A stretch of DNA of 64,000 nt from Comamonas sp. BIGb0124 (GCF_003752175.1 NZ_RJVF01000012.1:62001-126000), one strand, 5' to 3'. Shown: positions 48,291 through 57,121, counted from the stretch's first letter. Numbers and translations are program-made. The notes: generated by a model from the letters alone, not told the origin.

Positions 48291-49346
48291 TCAGATGGGA
48301 GATGGGGTCGTGCGCGGGGACTGTCGCAGCGATCGAGACAGACGCTGGCCGGCGTAAGCCTGGGCTTGCCTGGCCTTCTCGACCACCGCTGCAGCGCCGA
48401 AGAACTCGTGCGCCACGCCGTCGTAGACCCGGCGTTCGACCGCCACACCCTGGGCCTCCAAGGCCGTGGCAAGCTTGTCGCCGTCGTTTCTCAGCGGATC
48501 GATGCTGGCATTGACGAGGGTGACCGGAGGAAGACCGCGCAGATCGGCATCGACGAGGGACAGACGCGGGTCTTTTTTCTCGTCGGGATCGTTGAGCAGG
48601 TGCCCCACGAACCACTCGACCATGGCGCGATTGAGCGGCTTGGCAATGGCATTCTCGAGATAGGACTCGGTGTTGAGGCTGGTCTGGGCGACCGGATAGA
48701 CGGCGAGCACATGCAGCGGCGGCGGCAGGCCCGCATCGCGCACCGCGACCGCCGTCGCCACGGCCAGATTGCCGCCCGCGCTTTCACCGGCCAGTGCCAG
48801 CCGGGTGGCATCGCCATCGATTTCGCCCGCGTGCGACAGCACCCAGCGGTAGGCGGCAAGCGCATCGTCCCAGGCAGCGGGGAACTTGTGCTCGGGCGCC
48901 TGGCGATAGTCCACCGAGACCACGACCGCCTGCGCCGCATGGCTCAAACCGCGCGCGCCGGCGTCGTACACCGCCTTGTCGGCGATCACCCAGCCTCCGC
49001 CGTGGAAAAACAGAATGACGGGGAAGGGGCCAACCCCTTCGGGCGTGAACACACGCGCAGGCAGCACGCCCGCGGCGCCGTCGACGACCGTGTCACGGGA
49101 CCTGACGCCGGGGACCAGCACGGCGGGATCGGTGCTCAACCCCTTGGATTGCAGCAGCGCATGCACGGCATCGGCGATGGTCGGTTGACGCCGCGCCTCT
49201 TCAGGCGTGAGTTTTTCGATGGCTTTCGGATGCAGACCCTCATGGGCTTTGGCCAACTCGAGCATGTCGTCGTCCGCCCGGATCGCTGCGATCGTGTTGG
49301 ACAGGGCGTTGAGGATGGCATTGGGTTCTTTGTTGTCACCTGACAT
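48291..49346 (-). CDS. Alpha/beta hydrolase, hormone-sensitive-lipase type esterase
   Basis: This 351-residue esterase has the HSL-type oxyanion-hole motif FFHGGGWV, the nucleophile elbow GESAGG, and the catalytic Asp and His in NASIDPLRNDGD and YDGVAHEFFG. The N-terminal 90 residues form a helical cap. It lacks a signal peptide. It lies between the glycosyltransferase and a small membrane protein, in the middle of the accessory island. Its natural ester substrate is unknown. Confidence 0.9.
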   Translation of the reverse strand: MSGDNKEPNAILNALSNTIAAIRADDDMLELAKAHEGLHPKAIEKLTPEEARRQPTIADAVHALLQSKGLSTDPAVLVPGVRSRDTVVDGAAGVLPARVFTPEGVGPFPVILFFHGGGWVIADKAVYDAGARGLSHAAQAVVVSVDYRQAPEHKFPAAWDDALAAYRWVLSHAGEIDGDATRLALAGESAGGNLAVATAVAVRDAGLPPPLHVLAVYPVAQTSLNTESYLENAIAKPLNRAMVEWFVGHLLNDPDEKKDPRLSLVDADLRGLPPVTLVNASIDPLRNDGDKLATALEAQGVAVERRVYDGVAHEFFGAAAVVEKARQAQAYAGQRLSRSLRQSPRTTPSPI

Positions 49347-49668
49347 GGGGGCTCCTGAGGATGGGGAGAGATCGGACGTTCATGCAGTTGATGCAGCGGG
49401 CTTGTACGCGCCGCCTGCTGTCATGGTGAACCTCAAGCCGGCTCGCGACTGTGAGACGGTCACGCTTGTCCGTGTCGTCACGCACGTCGAGGCCTATGCC
49501 CACCCACGCGGCAAGCCGGGTGCTGCGCCGAGGCGGCTTTGCCATGCCCGCCTGCGGAGCAGCCCGACCTGGGACCGCAGCAGAAGCCGATCACGACCGA
49601 CACGCGCCAGCCTTGCGGTGCTGCACGATGGGGGGTCACATTCGGCACATTCGAGAAATTTCATCACC
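49347..49668. other. Intergenic region between the esterase and small membrane protein genes
   Basis: This 322-base gap separates divergent genes. Both promoters must be here, but no clear palindrome, hairpin or supported coding frame is seen. Confidence 0.5.
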
Positions 49669-49917
49669 ATGCAGAACTGGATCGCCTGGCTTCAGTGGCC
49701 CGCCATGTTGGCCACGATCGGAGCAGCGTGGTGTGTGGCCTCGAACAGACCTCAACTGCGCTGGAGCGGATTCTGGCTTTATCTGGCCAGCAATGCCCTG
49801 TGGGTCGCATGGGGCTGGTCGACGCAGGCTTACGCGCTCATCGTCCTGCAGTTCGCCCTGCTCTTCATGAACATCCGCGGCCTGAGGCAGAACGACCGGG
49901 AGCACTCGGAGAAGTAG
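49669..49917 (+). CDS. Small integral membrane protein
   Basis: This 82-residue protein has three hydrophobic segments (about residues 7-22, 31-48 and 53-67) with Trp-rich ends and a basic/polar C-terminal tail. The SNALWVAWGW and LLFMNIRGLRQN stretches give an Asn-Gly-Asn pattern like the three-helix half-units of SemiSWEET/PnuC-like proteins, but I cannot assign it. ATG at 49669 is used because upstream codons are not conserved-looking. It is the only plus-strand gene between 44.1 and 52.5 kb. Confidence 0.65.
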   Translation: MQNWIAWLQWPAMLATIGAAWCVASNRPQLRWSGFWLYLASNALWVAWGWSTQAYALIVLQFALLFMNIRGLRQNDREHSEK

Positions 49918-49972
49918 ACCATCGGAGGCACCCTGAGCCCTCGGCAAGGCCTATGCGTTCATGGGCTTCGAT

Positions 49973-50566
49973 CTACCCCGCGCGCCAGATGTCGAGCAGA
50001 AAATCCCGATCCCGGTAGGCGACGCTGGGCTGCAGACCATGGCAGGCATGCACATAGCCGTGCAGCGTTTCGGTATCGACCTGCCTGTCGTCGAAATCCG
50101 GCAGGTAGTGGCACATCGCGAGTTCGCCTCCGGGGGCCAGGCCGGCCTGGCAGCGTGCGATGAACGACTGCGCCTGCGCCGGGCTGAAGTAATAAGCCAG
50201 CTCGGAAACGACGATGAGGTCGAATCGGCGGCTCGGCCAGTGCCCCGTCAGATCCATGCAGGCCACCGAGAGGTGACCCACCGGATGGCCGGCCAGTCGG
50301 GCTTGCAGGCGGGATACGGCTTGCCGTGAGTAGTCGACGGCCAGCAGTTCGTCGCAGCGTTCGGCGAGCGCAAACGCGGTGTCGCCCGTGCCGCAGCCCG
50401 CATCGAGGACGTGGCCATAACGCTCGCGCGGCAGAGCCGCCAGCACGAGGGCGCGTTTGCGGCGCTCATACCAGCGTGAACCGACCTGCCAGGGATCGGC
50501 ATCCTGACGGTAGAGCTGCTCGAAGTGCGCGCGGCTGGCAGCCGTCGGCGAGGATGGCGTCGTCAT
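49973..50566 (-). CDS. Class I SAM-dependent methyltransferase (NodS-like)
   Basis: This 197-residue methyltransferase has the SAM-binding motif I VLDAGCGTGDTAFALA (about residues 53-68), a following acidic AVDYS loop and the DLIVVSELAYYF motif of the NodS/N-methyltransferase type. Length is right for the NodS family, which N-methylates an amino sugar during nodulation factor synthesis. Its ATG overlaps the PIG-L stop by four bases (ATGA), so it is translated with the deacetylase. Confidence 0.88.
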   Translation of the reverse strand: MTTPSSPTAASRAHFEQLYRQDADPWQVGSRWYERRKRALVLAALPRERYGHVLDAGCGTGDTAFALAERCDELLAVDYSRQAVSRLQARLAGHPVGHLSVACMDLTGHWPSRRFDLIVVSELAYYFSPAQAQSFIARCQAGLAPGGELAMCHYLPDFDDRQVDTETLHGYVHACHGLQPSVAYRDRDFLLDIWRAG

Positions 50567-51339
50567 GGTGAAAACAGAATTTCGTAGGGATGCAGCAGCC
50601 GGGCGATGGCCGTCCCGGGCAGCACGGGCGATGCGCCGGTGGAAGGATCGGGCTCCGTCTGGCTCGTGTACTGCAACAGCGCCAGGCGCTTGCTTTCAAG
50701 GGCCTGCGCACCGAGCGGAACGCTGACGGCCCGGGTCCAGGGCAAGCGTGGATCGCCTGCCGGAGCCCAATGCCAGGCCCATACGGGCACCTCGTAAAGC
50801 CGAGCGCCACGCAATCGGCAAGCCGACGCACAAGCGCGTCCCGTGGCTTCGTGATCGGGGTGACCGTCCAGCCGCCAGGTGGTGAGCACGACATCCCGGG
50901 GCCCGAACAGGCTCGCCAGGCGGATCGCCAGATCCCTTTCATGCTTCGCCACGCCGCCGTCTGGTACACCCAGGCGCTGCAGGGGCGTGCCGGGCGCCAG
51001 TTGCGCCAGCGCACGCGCGGTTTCTTCGCGACGGGCTGCCGCCAGTGCGTCGACTGGCCAGCGCGTGGACCTGGGATGGCTGGCCTCGCCATCGGTCACC
51101 GCCACCACATGCGCCAGCCGTCCCCGCTGCGCCAGCAAGGCCAGCAGCCCGCCCGCCAGCAGCACTTCGTCGTCAGGGTGGGGTGCGACGACCCACAGCG
51201 TGCCGTGAGCGGCCGACAGCGCGTCGATGTCGACGGCCGGCGGGAGATGTGCATCGAGCCAATGCCGCCAATCGGCCGCAGTTGTCCCGCTGCCCTGGAT
51301 CAGCCTGTCGTGTTCGGTGAAGGTGTTCACAGGTTCCAT
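50563..51339 (-). CDS. PIG-L family deacetylase
   Basis: This 258-residue protein belongs to the PIG-L/LmbE zinc-dependent N-deacetylase family. Signatures are VVAPHPDDEVLLAGG (about residues 50-64) and RLDGHPDHEATG, which supply the zinc ligands and the catalytic Asp. Known substrates are N-acetylglucosaminyl lipids or pseudodisaccharides. It overlaps the acyl-CoA dehydrogenase-like gene by 13 bases and the methyltransferase gene by 4, so the three are one operon. A deacetylation followed by acylation or methylation of an amino sugar is a plausible logic. Confidence 0.9.
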   Translation of the reverse strand: MEPVNTFTEHDRLIQGSGTTAADWRHWLDAHLPPAVDIDALSAAHGTLWVVAPHPDDEVLLAGGLLALLAQRGRLAHVVAVTDGEASHPRSTRWPVDALAAARREETARALAQLAPGTPLQRLGVPDGGVAKHERDLAIRLASLFGPRDVVLTTWRLDGHPDHEATGRACASACRLRGARLYEVPVWAWHWAPAGDPRLPWTRAVSVPLGAQALESKRLALLQYTSQTEPDPSTGASPVLPGTAIARLLHPYEILFSP

Positions 51340-52520
51340 GAGCGGTCCTCGGTGCCGCATGACGGGTCCTCTTTTGCGGGACCCTTCAGCAACTGCCAGG
51401 CATGGGCGGCCAGATCGCGCTCCGCATGGCTCTGGCGGATGAAAACGGGCAGATCGGCCAAGGCTTGGGCCAGGGCTCGATCGTGGCAGAGCGGACCCGC
51501 GCCCAAGGCCCGCGGCACGCGGTCCAGCACGTCGCGGGCGGCGGCTTCGACAGCCAGTCGGGCGCGGGCTGCAGACGGCCCGGCGGGCCGGTCGGGATGG
51601 CTGTCGATGTGATGCGCAGCCTCTCTCAGGCTTGCGCGGGCCTGGGTCAAGGCCACATCCACAGCGCCGAGGTGAGCCAAGGCATGAGCAAGTTCCGGCG
51701 GCGCAGCCGCCTCCGATGCCGAACGGCCGGCCTTTTGATCCAGCGAGCGGCGAAGGGCCTGGGCGATGCCTTCGAGGCCGCCATACCAGCATGCGGCCAC
51801 CCCGGCACCGCCCTGCAGGAAGCCGGGCCTGGCGACATAGGCGCCCGGCGCGCCGACCCGGCGCGCGACGGCACCGTCCAGGATCACGCTGTAACTGCCG
51901 GAGCGCCCCATGCCGACGGCGCCCCATCCGTCTTCGTCGATCGACACCGAAGGCTGCCGAAGATCGGCGGCGACCAGGACGGGCTGCCGATCCGTGTTCC
52001 AGGCGCTGATCAGCGCATGCGTGACGACACCGGCGCCCGAACACCAGGCCTTGGTGCCTTGCAAGTTCACCTCACCCCCACGCACCTCACCCCCACGCAC
52101 CGCGTCGGCATGCGCACCGGTCGCGTGGGCCACGACCCGGGCATTCGGGGGCTCGGCGCACCAGACCCCCCACAGCGCCGGGACATCGTCCTCGAACGCA
52201 GAGGCACCGAGCTCGGCCAGGATCGCGAGTGCGTCGGTATGGCCCTCGTAGAGCTTGGCGAGCACAAGGTCATGCCTGGCGACACGGGCCAAGGCCCGCC
52301 AGCGATCGAGGGTGCGGCCGCTGCCGGGCAAGGGCAGCCGGTCGAGCCGGGCGTCGACCAGTGCACGCAAAGCCGCCGCGGGATCGAGAGGCTGGGCCAG
52401 CGAGGCCAGCAGGGCTTCGATGCGAGGCGCCAGATCGGTGTCGGGTTCGGTCAGCGCACCGGCACTCCTGACCGCAGCTTCGCGGGTAATGGGAGACGGC
52501 GGCAGATACAGAGCGGACAT
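51327..52520 (-). CDS. Acyl-CoA dehydrogenase-like protein
   Basis: This 397-residue protein has the acyl-CoA dehydrogenase fold in outline: an N-terminal helical domain, a middle beta domain with GTKAWCSGAGVVTHALISA and a C-terminal helical domain with ASLREAAHHIDSHP. The usual FAD-contacting motifs are weak, and it is a divergent member, as in other PIG-L/methyltransferase cassettes. Two tandem 15-base repeats at 52070-52099 duplicate an RGGEV pentapeptide. It is the first gene of the three-gene operon. The reaction is unknown. Confidence 0.8.
   Translation of the reverse strand: MSALYLPPSPITREAAVRSAGALTEPDTDLAPRIEALLASLAQPLDPAAALRALVDARLDRLPLPGSGRTLDRWRALARVARHDLVLAKLYEGHTDALAILAELGASAFEDDVPALWGVWCAEPPNARVVAHATGAHADAVRGGEVRGGEVNLQGTKAWCSGAGVVTHALISAWNTDRQPVLVAADLRQPSVSIDEDGWGAVGMGRSGSYSVILDGAVARRVGAPGAYVARPGFLQGGAGVAACWYGGLEGIAQALRRSLDQKAGRSASEAAAPPELAHALAHLGAVDVALTQARASLREAAHHIDSHPDRPAGPSAARARLAVEAAARDVLDRVPRALGAGPLCHDRALAQALADLPVFIRQSHAERDLAAHAWQLLKGPAKEDPSCGTEDRSWNL
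52070..52099. repeat. Tandem 15-base repeat, two copies, in-frame
   Basis: The unit CCTCACCCCCACGCA occurs twice back to back inside the acyl-CoA dehydrogenase-like gene. Read on the coding strand it duplicates a five-residue block (RGGEV, RGGEV). A slipped-strand origin is likely. Confidence 0.85.
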
Positions 52521-52859
52521 GGCGTGGACGTGTGGTGCGGGATGTGAACACCCCGGGCGTTGCCCGAGGGAGTAGCCGGCCCTTGCGGGCGCATGACTTC
52601 ACCGTAGACAGTTGCTGCGGCGCCGGACGTCGGAGTGCAGCGGCACCCGGTGTGGGACATGCAGGTGCCTACAGGCCATGTCGGACGCGGCGGCTACAAA
52701 GCCTGTGGGCCCTTGACGACGGCCAGGGGTCACACGTGACTACCGGGCGCCTGCCGCTTGCTCTCTAAAGTGCATCTACCTCGTCACGAGGTGTGCGATC
52801 CAGCCCAGCCGATGTCGGCAGAACGGGTCCACGGTTTCAGCATTCACAAAGGAACAATC
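52521..52859. other. Intergenic region upstream of the acyl-CoA dehydrogenase operon
   Basis: This 339-base gap separates divergent genes. A TTGACG at 52713-52718 could be a -35 element for the plus-strand gene, though no good -10 is at the usual distance. A small hairpin ACCTCG-TCA-CGAGGT lies at 52778-52792. No supported coding frame is present. Confidence 0.45.
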
Positions 52860-53288
52860 ATGTCCATCCGCCCGAACTCTTCCCTCCTGCGCAACCTCGT
52901 CGCCGCAGCGTTTGCCGGCCTGATCGCCAGCACCGCCATGGCTCAGGGCACGCAGGTTCCCGCGCCCATGACCCGCGACCAGCACAGTGCGGCCGAATCC
53001 AGGATCAAGGCGGACTACAAGGCAGCAGACGACCGCTGCGATTCGTTGAAGGACAACGCCAAGGACGTCTGTGAAAAGGAAGCCGAAGGCAAGCGGGATG
53101 TCGCCCTGGCTGAACTGGAGCACAGCTACAAGCCGGGTCCGGAAAACGCCAGGAAACTCCGCGAAGCCCAGGCCAAGGCCGCCTACGAAGTCGCCGACGA
53201 GAAATGCGACGACCTCAGCGGCGACGCCAAGGACAATTGCGAACGCAAGGCCAAGGCCGATTACGAAGCCGCCAAGGCCGCACGCTGA
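52860..53288 (+). CDS. Secreted small protein with two CX10C repeats
   Basis: This 142-residue protein starts with a signal peptide (about residues 1-29, cleavage after MAQ). The mature part is highly charged and Lys/Asp/Glu/Ala rich and has two copies of a roughly 26-residue unit (about 50-75 and 106-131) that share the pattern KA-Y--AD--CD-L---AKD-C----A. Each copy carries a CX10C pair (Cys60/Cys71 and Cys116/Cys127), suggesting disulfides or metal binding in the periplasm. I do not recognise a named family. An AGGAA site precedes the ATG at 52860, and a strong hairpin follows the stop. Confidence 0.72.
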   Translation: MSIRPNSSLLRNLVAAAFAGLIASTAMAQGTQVPAPMTRDQHSAAESRIKADYKAADDRCDSLKDNAKDVCEKEAEGKRDVALAELEHSYKPGPENARKLREAQAKAAYEVADEKCDDLSGDAKDNCERKAKADYEAAKAAR

Positions 53289-53293
53289 CGTTC

Positions 53294-53326
53294 AAGCAGC
53301 CTGCTGCGGGTGCGCGCAGGCTGCTT
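53294..53326. terminator. Hairpin between convergent genes
   Basis: AAGCAGCCTGC and GCAGGCTGCTT form a perfect 11-base stem with an 11-base loop, six bases after the CX10C-repeat protein stop. T residues are few, so it may be a weak or bidirectional terminator. Confidence 0.65.
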
Positions 53327-53356
53327 CGTCTTGCGGCATGGAAGACCCCTGTCCCA

Positions 53357-54334
53357 TCACTGCGGAGCGAGGCCGGCCTTCTTCACCAGTTCCGCGTGGA
53401 TCTTGATTTCCTGCGAGATGGTTTTCTTGAGCTCGTCGGGCGTCGTGGGGGCCATCTCCATGCCGCTCTCGACGAGTTTGGTCCGCACGTCCGATGCCAG
53501 GATCGCGTGCACCGCCTGGTTGAGCTGATCGACGATGGGCTGGGGGGTCTTGGCCGGGGCCAGCAGGCCGATCCAGGCCGAGAGTGTCAGGTCTTCGATT
53601 CCGTTTTCCCGCATGGTCGGTGTGCCGGGCAATATGCTCGCGCGTTTGTCGCTCATGATGCCGAGCGCATGAAGCTGACCGCTCTTGAGGTACGGCAACG
53701 CCTCGGGCATCGGCGAGAACATCATGTTCACGTGGCCTGCCAGCAGATCGTTGATGGCCGGTGCACCGCCTTTGTAGGGCACATGCAGCATGTTCACCTG
53801 CGTGCGGGTTTCGAACATCAGTGCGGCCAGATGCTGAGGGCTGCCGTCGCCCGAAGAAGCGAAGGTGATCTCGCCCGGCTTGGCCTTGGCCGCGGCGATG
53901 ACGGCCTGCAGCGTGGGGAATTTCAGCCGGTCCCTCACCACCATCACCATCGGCTGGTTGACCAGCTTGGTGATGGGTACGAAGTCGGCTTCCGGGTCGT
54001 AAGGCAAGGTCTTGAAGATGCTTTTGTTGGTCGTCAGGAACGAGGCCGGCGAAACCATCAGCGTGTAGCCGTCGGCCGGCGCGCGCGCAACTGCCGGCAC
54101 GCCGATCTGGCCCGATGCACCGGCCCGGTTGTCGACGACGAACGGCTGCTTGAGCGCGGACGACAGCCGTTCGCTCATCACCCGCGCGATCATGTCCACG
54201 CTGCCGCCGGCCGGCAAGGCCACGATCACTTTGACAGGGTGGTCGGGGTAGGTCCCTTGTGCGACGGCAGGCGAGGCGAGGCCCAGCGTGGTCATCGCGC
54301 AGACAAGGGAAGAGATCAGATACCGACGTTGCAT
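53357..54334 (-). CDS. Bug/TctC-family periplasmic tripartite tricarboxylate receptor
   Basis: This 325-residue receptor of the Bug family, abundant in Bordetella and relatives, binds carboxylates such as citrate, glutamate or nicotinate. It has a signal peptide (about 1-25, ending AVA-QGTYPD), then the family motifs VIVALPAGGSVDMIARVM, VDNRAGASGQIG, HVPYKGGAPAINDLLAGHV and LSAWIGLLAPAKTP. No TctA/TctB membrane genes are adjacent, so it may serve a transporter encoded elsewhere or act as a sensor. ATG at 54334. Confidence 0.9.
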   Translation of the reverse strand: MQRRYLISSLVCAMTTLGLASPAVAQGTYPDHPVKVIVALPAGGSVDMIARVMSERLSSALKQPFVVDNRAGASGQIGVPAVARAPADGYTLMVSPASFLTTNKSIFKTLPYDPEADFVPITKLVNQPMVMVVRDRLKFPTLQAVIAAAKAKPGEITFASSGDGSPQHLAALMFETRTQVNMLHVPYKGGAPAINDLLAGHVNMMFSPMPEALPYLKSGQLHALGIMSDKRASILPGTPTMRENGIEDLTLSAWIGLLAPAKTPQPIVDQLNQAVHAILASDVRTKLVESGMEMAPTTPDELKKTISQEIKIHAELVKKAGLAPQ

Positions 54335-54670
54335 AGCGGGTCCTCGAGGATGAAAAAGACGATGTCGCGGAAAGATGGGATGCATGCCTGCATCGCATCC
54401 GGTCTACCGACTTTTTGTATGCAATTTCCGAGCCCGCGGTCGGCCCCCGCCGAGGACAGGGATCGGGAAGCTTTACAAAAATGAAACAAAAGCCTTCGAA
54501 GCATTCTCTTCATCAGAAACCATAGCTAAACTCGTCGATCCTCCAAAGGAATAGCCGCGCAAGGACAGATTTCCGGCCTTGCCGGCCATGTGCCACGACA
54601 AGGCGGCCCGGCAAGGGCTGCTCCTGAGCATTTATCTCTTCCATACGCTCGCCCGAAGAAAGAAACGAAC
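54335..54670. other. Divergent intergenic region between the Bug receptor and a lipoprotein gene
   Basis: This 336-base gap contains an AT-rich part (about 54410-54540) expected to hold the promoters and a small hairpin with nested arms at 54379-54394 (GATGCA, TGCATC) close to the receptor's upstream end. No coding frame is supported. Confidence 0.5.
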
Positions 54671-55303
54671 ATGACTGCAACCCTCACTCCCCCCCTGCGC
54701 CGCGTCTGGCGCGTGCTGCCTGCCCTGCTCCTGGTCGGACTGTTGCAGGCCTGCGGCGGGGGCGGTGGAAGCGGAGACGGCGGCGCAGGGACCGGCTCGG
54801 AGGCCGGCAACGGCGCTGGCAACGGCAATGGCAGCAGTGCCAACTATTTCGACGAATTCTTCGGCACCTGGAAAACCACCGCCTCGTCCGAGTGCTGGCA
54901 GGCCGACGACGCCGGTGCGGTTTTCGTGAGAGATGCATTCGCCGTGACGCTGAGCGAGACTTCGGCCTCGATCCTGTCGTACGCCTACACCGACAGCGCC
55001 TGCAAGCTCGACGAAACCACGATCAGCCTGAATTTCGACCTGACGCACAGCCCGGTCACGGTTGCCGGCCGCAGCAACGTGATCCGCGCCGACCTGACGT
55101 TCAAGGACGCCACCGCCACCCGCAACGGCGAGACCGTTCCGGTCCCGCTCACCATGGCACAACTGGAAGAGCTCGACCTGGTGCAGGCCGGCAAGGACCT
55201 GGCCGATGTCGATGGCGACCGCCTGTATTTCGGCAACGACGACGCGCTCGATGCCGACGGCTACCCGACCACCATCGACACCGGGGACTACCTGGTGCGC
55301 TGA
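54671..55303 (+). CDS. Hypothetical lipoprotein
   Basis: This 210-residue protein has a lipoprotein signal with lipobox LLQAC (Cys28), followed by a Gly/Ser/Asn-rich linker (about 29-57) and a beta-rich domain (about 58-210) with no domain I recognise. It has Cys pairs in SSECWQADD and DSACKLDE that could form a disulfide. The long Gly-rich linker suggests an outer-membrane-anchored domain. A clear intrinsic terminator follows at 55326-55356, so it is monocistronic. Confidence 0.75.
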   Translation: MTATLTPPLRRVWRVLPALLLVGLLQACGGGGGSGDGGAGTGSEAGNGAGNGNGSSANYFDEFFGTWKTTASSECWQADDAGAVFVRDAFAVTLSETSASILSYAYTDSACKLDETTISLNFDLTHSPVTVAGRSNVIRADLTFKDATATRNGETVPVPLTMAQLEELDLVQAGKDLADVDGDRLYFGNDDALDADGYPTTIDTGDYLVR

Positions 55304-55325
55304 GCCCGAGCCCAGCCTCGCGAAC

Positions 55326-55356
55326 AGCCCGGCGCGTGACAGCGCCGGGCTTTTTT
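55326..55356 (+). terminator. Intrinsic terminator of the lipoprotein gene
   Basis: AGCCCGGCGC and GCGCCGGGCT form a 10-base stem with a 6-base loop followed by six T residues, 23 bases after the stop codon. Confidence 0.93.
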
Positions 55357-55585
55357 GTATCTGGCCACCGCAAGCCTGCCGGACAACCGCTCAAAAATGC
55401 ACCAAGGAAGGGCAAACCATTTGCAGGCCTCGTGGGTCTGGCTACGATAGACAGCCCCGATCCGGCGCGTGCCGGTCTCGGGCTCACTCATTCGGCAAAC
55501 AAGAACCAGACCGCTGGCCTGGATGCGTGCAGGCATGGGCTCCAGGGCCGATGAACGCACCTCTCCAGCCAGCGCACAAAAACAC

Positions 55586-56887
55586 ATGCTCAATGTCTTC
55601 TCCGAACTCCCGCATGCGGAATGGCCGTATGTGGACATACTCGTCCGCCTGGCGCTGAGCCTGGCGCTGGGCCTGCTGATCGGCCTGGAGCGTGAGCGCC
55701 GCGGCAAGGAAGCCGGGCTGCGCACGTTCGGCTTCGTCGCGCTGCTGGGGGCGCTCGCCGGTGCGATGGGCGACAGTTTTGCGCTGCTGGCCCTGTTGCT
55801 CGTGGGCATGCTGGTGATGGTGCTCAATGTGCAGACGCTGCGTGCCGGCCAGGGTGCGGAGCTGACGACGTCGGCGGCCATGCTGGTGACCTGCCTGGCC
55901 GGCGTGTTGTGCGGGCAAGGCCACACCATTGCGCCCGCGGCCGTGATGGTCATGGCCACGGCCTTGCTGGCCTGGAAAGAGCGGCTGTCCGGTTTCTCGA
56001 TGGGCCTGACCGAGAACGAACTGCGCTCGGCGCTGCTGCTGGCCATTCTGGCGATCGTGATCTACCCGGCGCTGCCGCGCGGCGCCATCGGCCCCTGGGG
56101 CCTGATCGAGCCCCGCGCCGCATGGGTGACGGTCATCCTCATTGCCGCCATCGGATTCGTCAACTACATCCTGTGGAAACTCTACGGTGCGCGCGGCACC
56201 GAGCTGTCGGGTTTCCTGGGCGGCCTGGTCAACAGCAATTTCACGGTGATCGAGCTGGCTGGCCGTGTGCGTGAAGGCCATGCCGGACTGGTGCCCACGG
56301 CGTACCGCGGCATCCTGCTGGCCATGACGGCCATGCTGGTCCGCAATGCCTGCCTGCTGCTGATCCTGGCGCCGGCGGCTCTCGTGAGTGCCCTGCCCTC
56401 GTATCTGCTCATGCTGCTGGTGAGTGCCGCCATGGTGCTGCTGAGCTACTGGCGCGGCGGCTTTGCAGGGCAAGCCCAGCCACTCGACATGCAACTGGAG
56501 CTGCCGTTCTCCCTGCCGGTGGCGCTGCGCTATGGCTTGCTGTTTCTGGTGCTGCACGTGGCGGGCGACCTCATGCAGCGCCAGTTCGGCGACGCCGGCT
56601 TCTATGCCGTCACCTTGCTGGGAGGTCTGATGTCGAGTGCCAGTGCGGTTGCCGCAGCCGCCAGCCTCGCCGCCAAGGGCGACTTGCCCGCCATCGTGGC
56701 CGGGCACGGTGCAGTACTCGCCTCGCTGGCCAGCATCGGCTTCAGCCTCAGCTTCGTCTGGCGCACACGGCAGCCGCTGCTGGTGCGCCGACTCGCAGCA
56801 GGCATGCTCTGCATCGCCCTGGCCGGGCTGGCCGGCGCCTGGGTCGCCAACGCCGTCGGCGAGCGCTTGACCGGTTGGCTGCCGTAA
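55586..56887 (+). CDS. MgtC/SapB-type membrane protein with DUF4010
   Basis: This 433-residue integral membrane protein combines an N-terminal MgtC/SapB domain (about residues 15-140; LALGLLIGLERERRGKEAGLRTFGFVALLGALAG) with a C-terminal DUF4010 domain (about 180-410; LSGFLGGLVNSNFTVIELAG and LLGGLMSSASAVAAAASLAAKG). About twelve hydrophobic helices are expected. The function is not established; MgtC proteins affect magnesium or ATP homeostasis, and DUF4010 proteins are uncharacterised permease-like proteins. ATG at 55586 is chosen because the N-terminal domain starts just after it. Confidence 0.85.
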   Translation: MLNVFSELPHAEWPYVDILVRLALSLALGLLIGLERERRGKEAGLRTFGFVALLGALAGAMGDSFALLALLLVGMLVMVLNVQTLRAGQGAELTTSAAMLVTCLAGVLCGQGHTIAPAAVMVMATALLAWKERLSGFSMGLTENELRSALLLAILAIVIYPALPRGAIGPWGLIEPRAAWVTVILIAAIGFVNYILWKLYGARGTELSGFLGGLVNSNFTVIELAGRVREGHAGLVPTAYRGILLAMTAMLVRNACLLLILAPAALVSALPSYLLMLLVSAAMVLLSYWRGGFAGQAQPLDMQLELPFSLPVALRYGLLFLVLHVAGDLMQRQFGDAGFYAVTLLGGLMSSASAVAAAASLAAKGDLPAIVAGHGAVLASLASIGFSLSFVWRTRQPLLVRRLAAGMLCIALAGLAGAWVANAVGERLTGWLP

Positions 56888-57121
56888 CGGCGCGACGCAG
56901 CGGCGGCGTCCTGCCGGCCGTGCAGGCAATCCCGACGGCCATTGCTTGCGATGCGCATAAGCAAAGCCAGATTGGTTCTTCGCCTGCGGCCGGGGATGAA
57001 ACGGCGCGGGCTTAGCATTCTTCCAGCACGAACGGTCAGTTGCCAGACCTGCGGATACACCGCGGCCCTGGCACCTGAACGCCCGCGCCACCATCCAAAG
57101 ATCAGACGGAAGAACAACATC

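Noticed and set aside
47193-49343. A 716-codon open frame on the plus strand across the SDR, glycosyltransferase and esterase genes
   Set aside because: It runs antisense to three clear minus-strand genes; long open antisense frames are usual in such high-GC DNA, and it has no recognisable domain.
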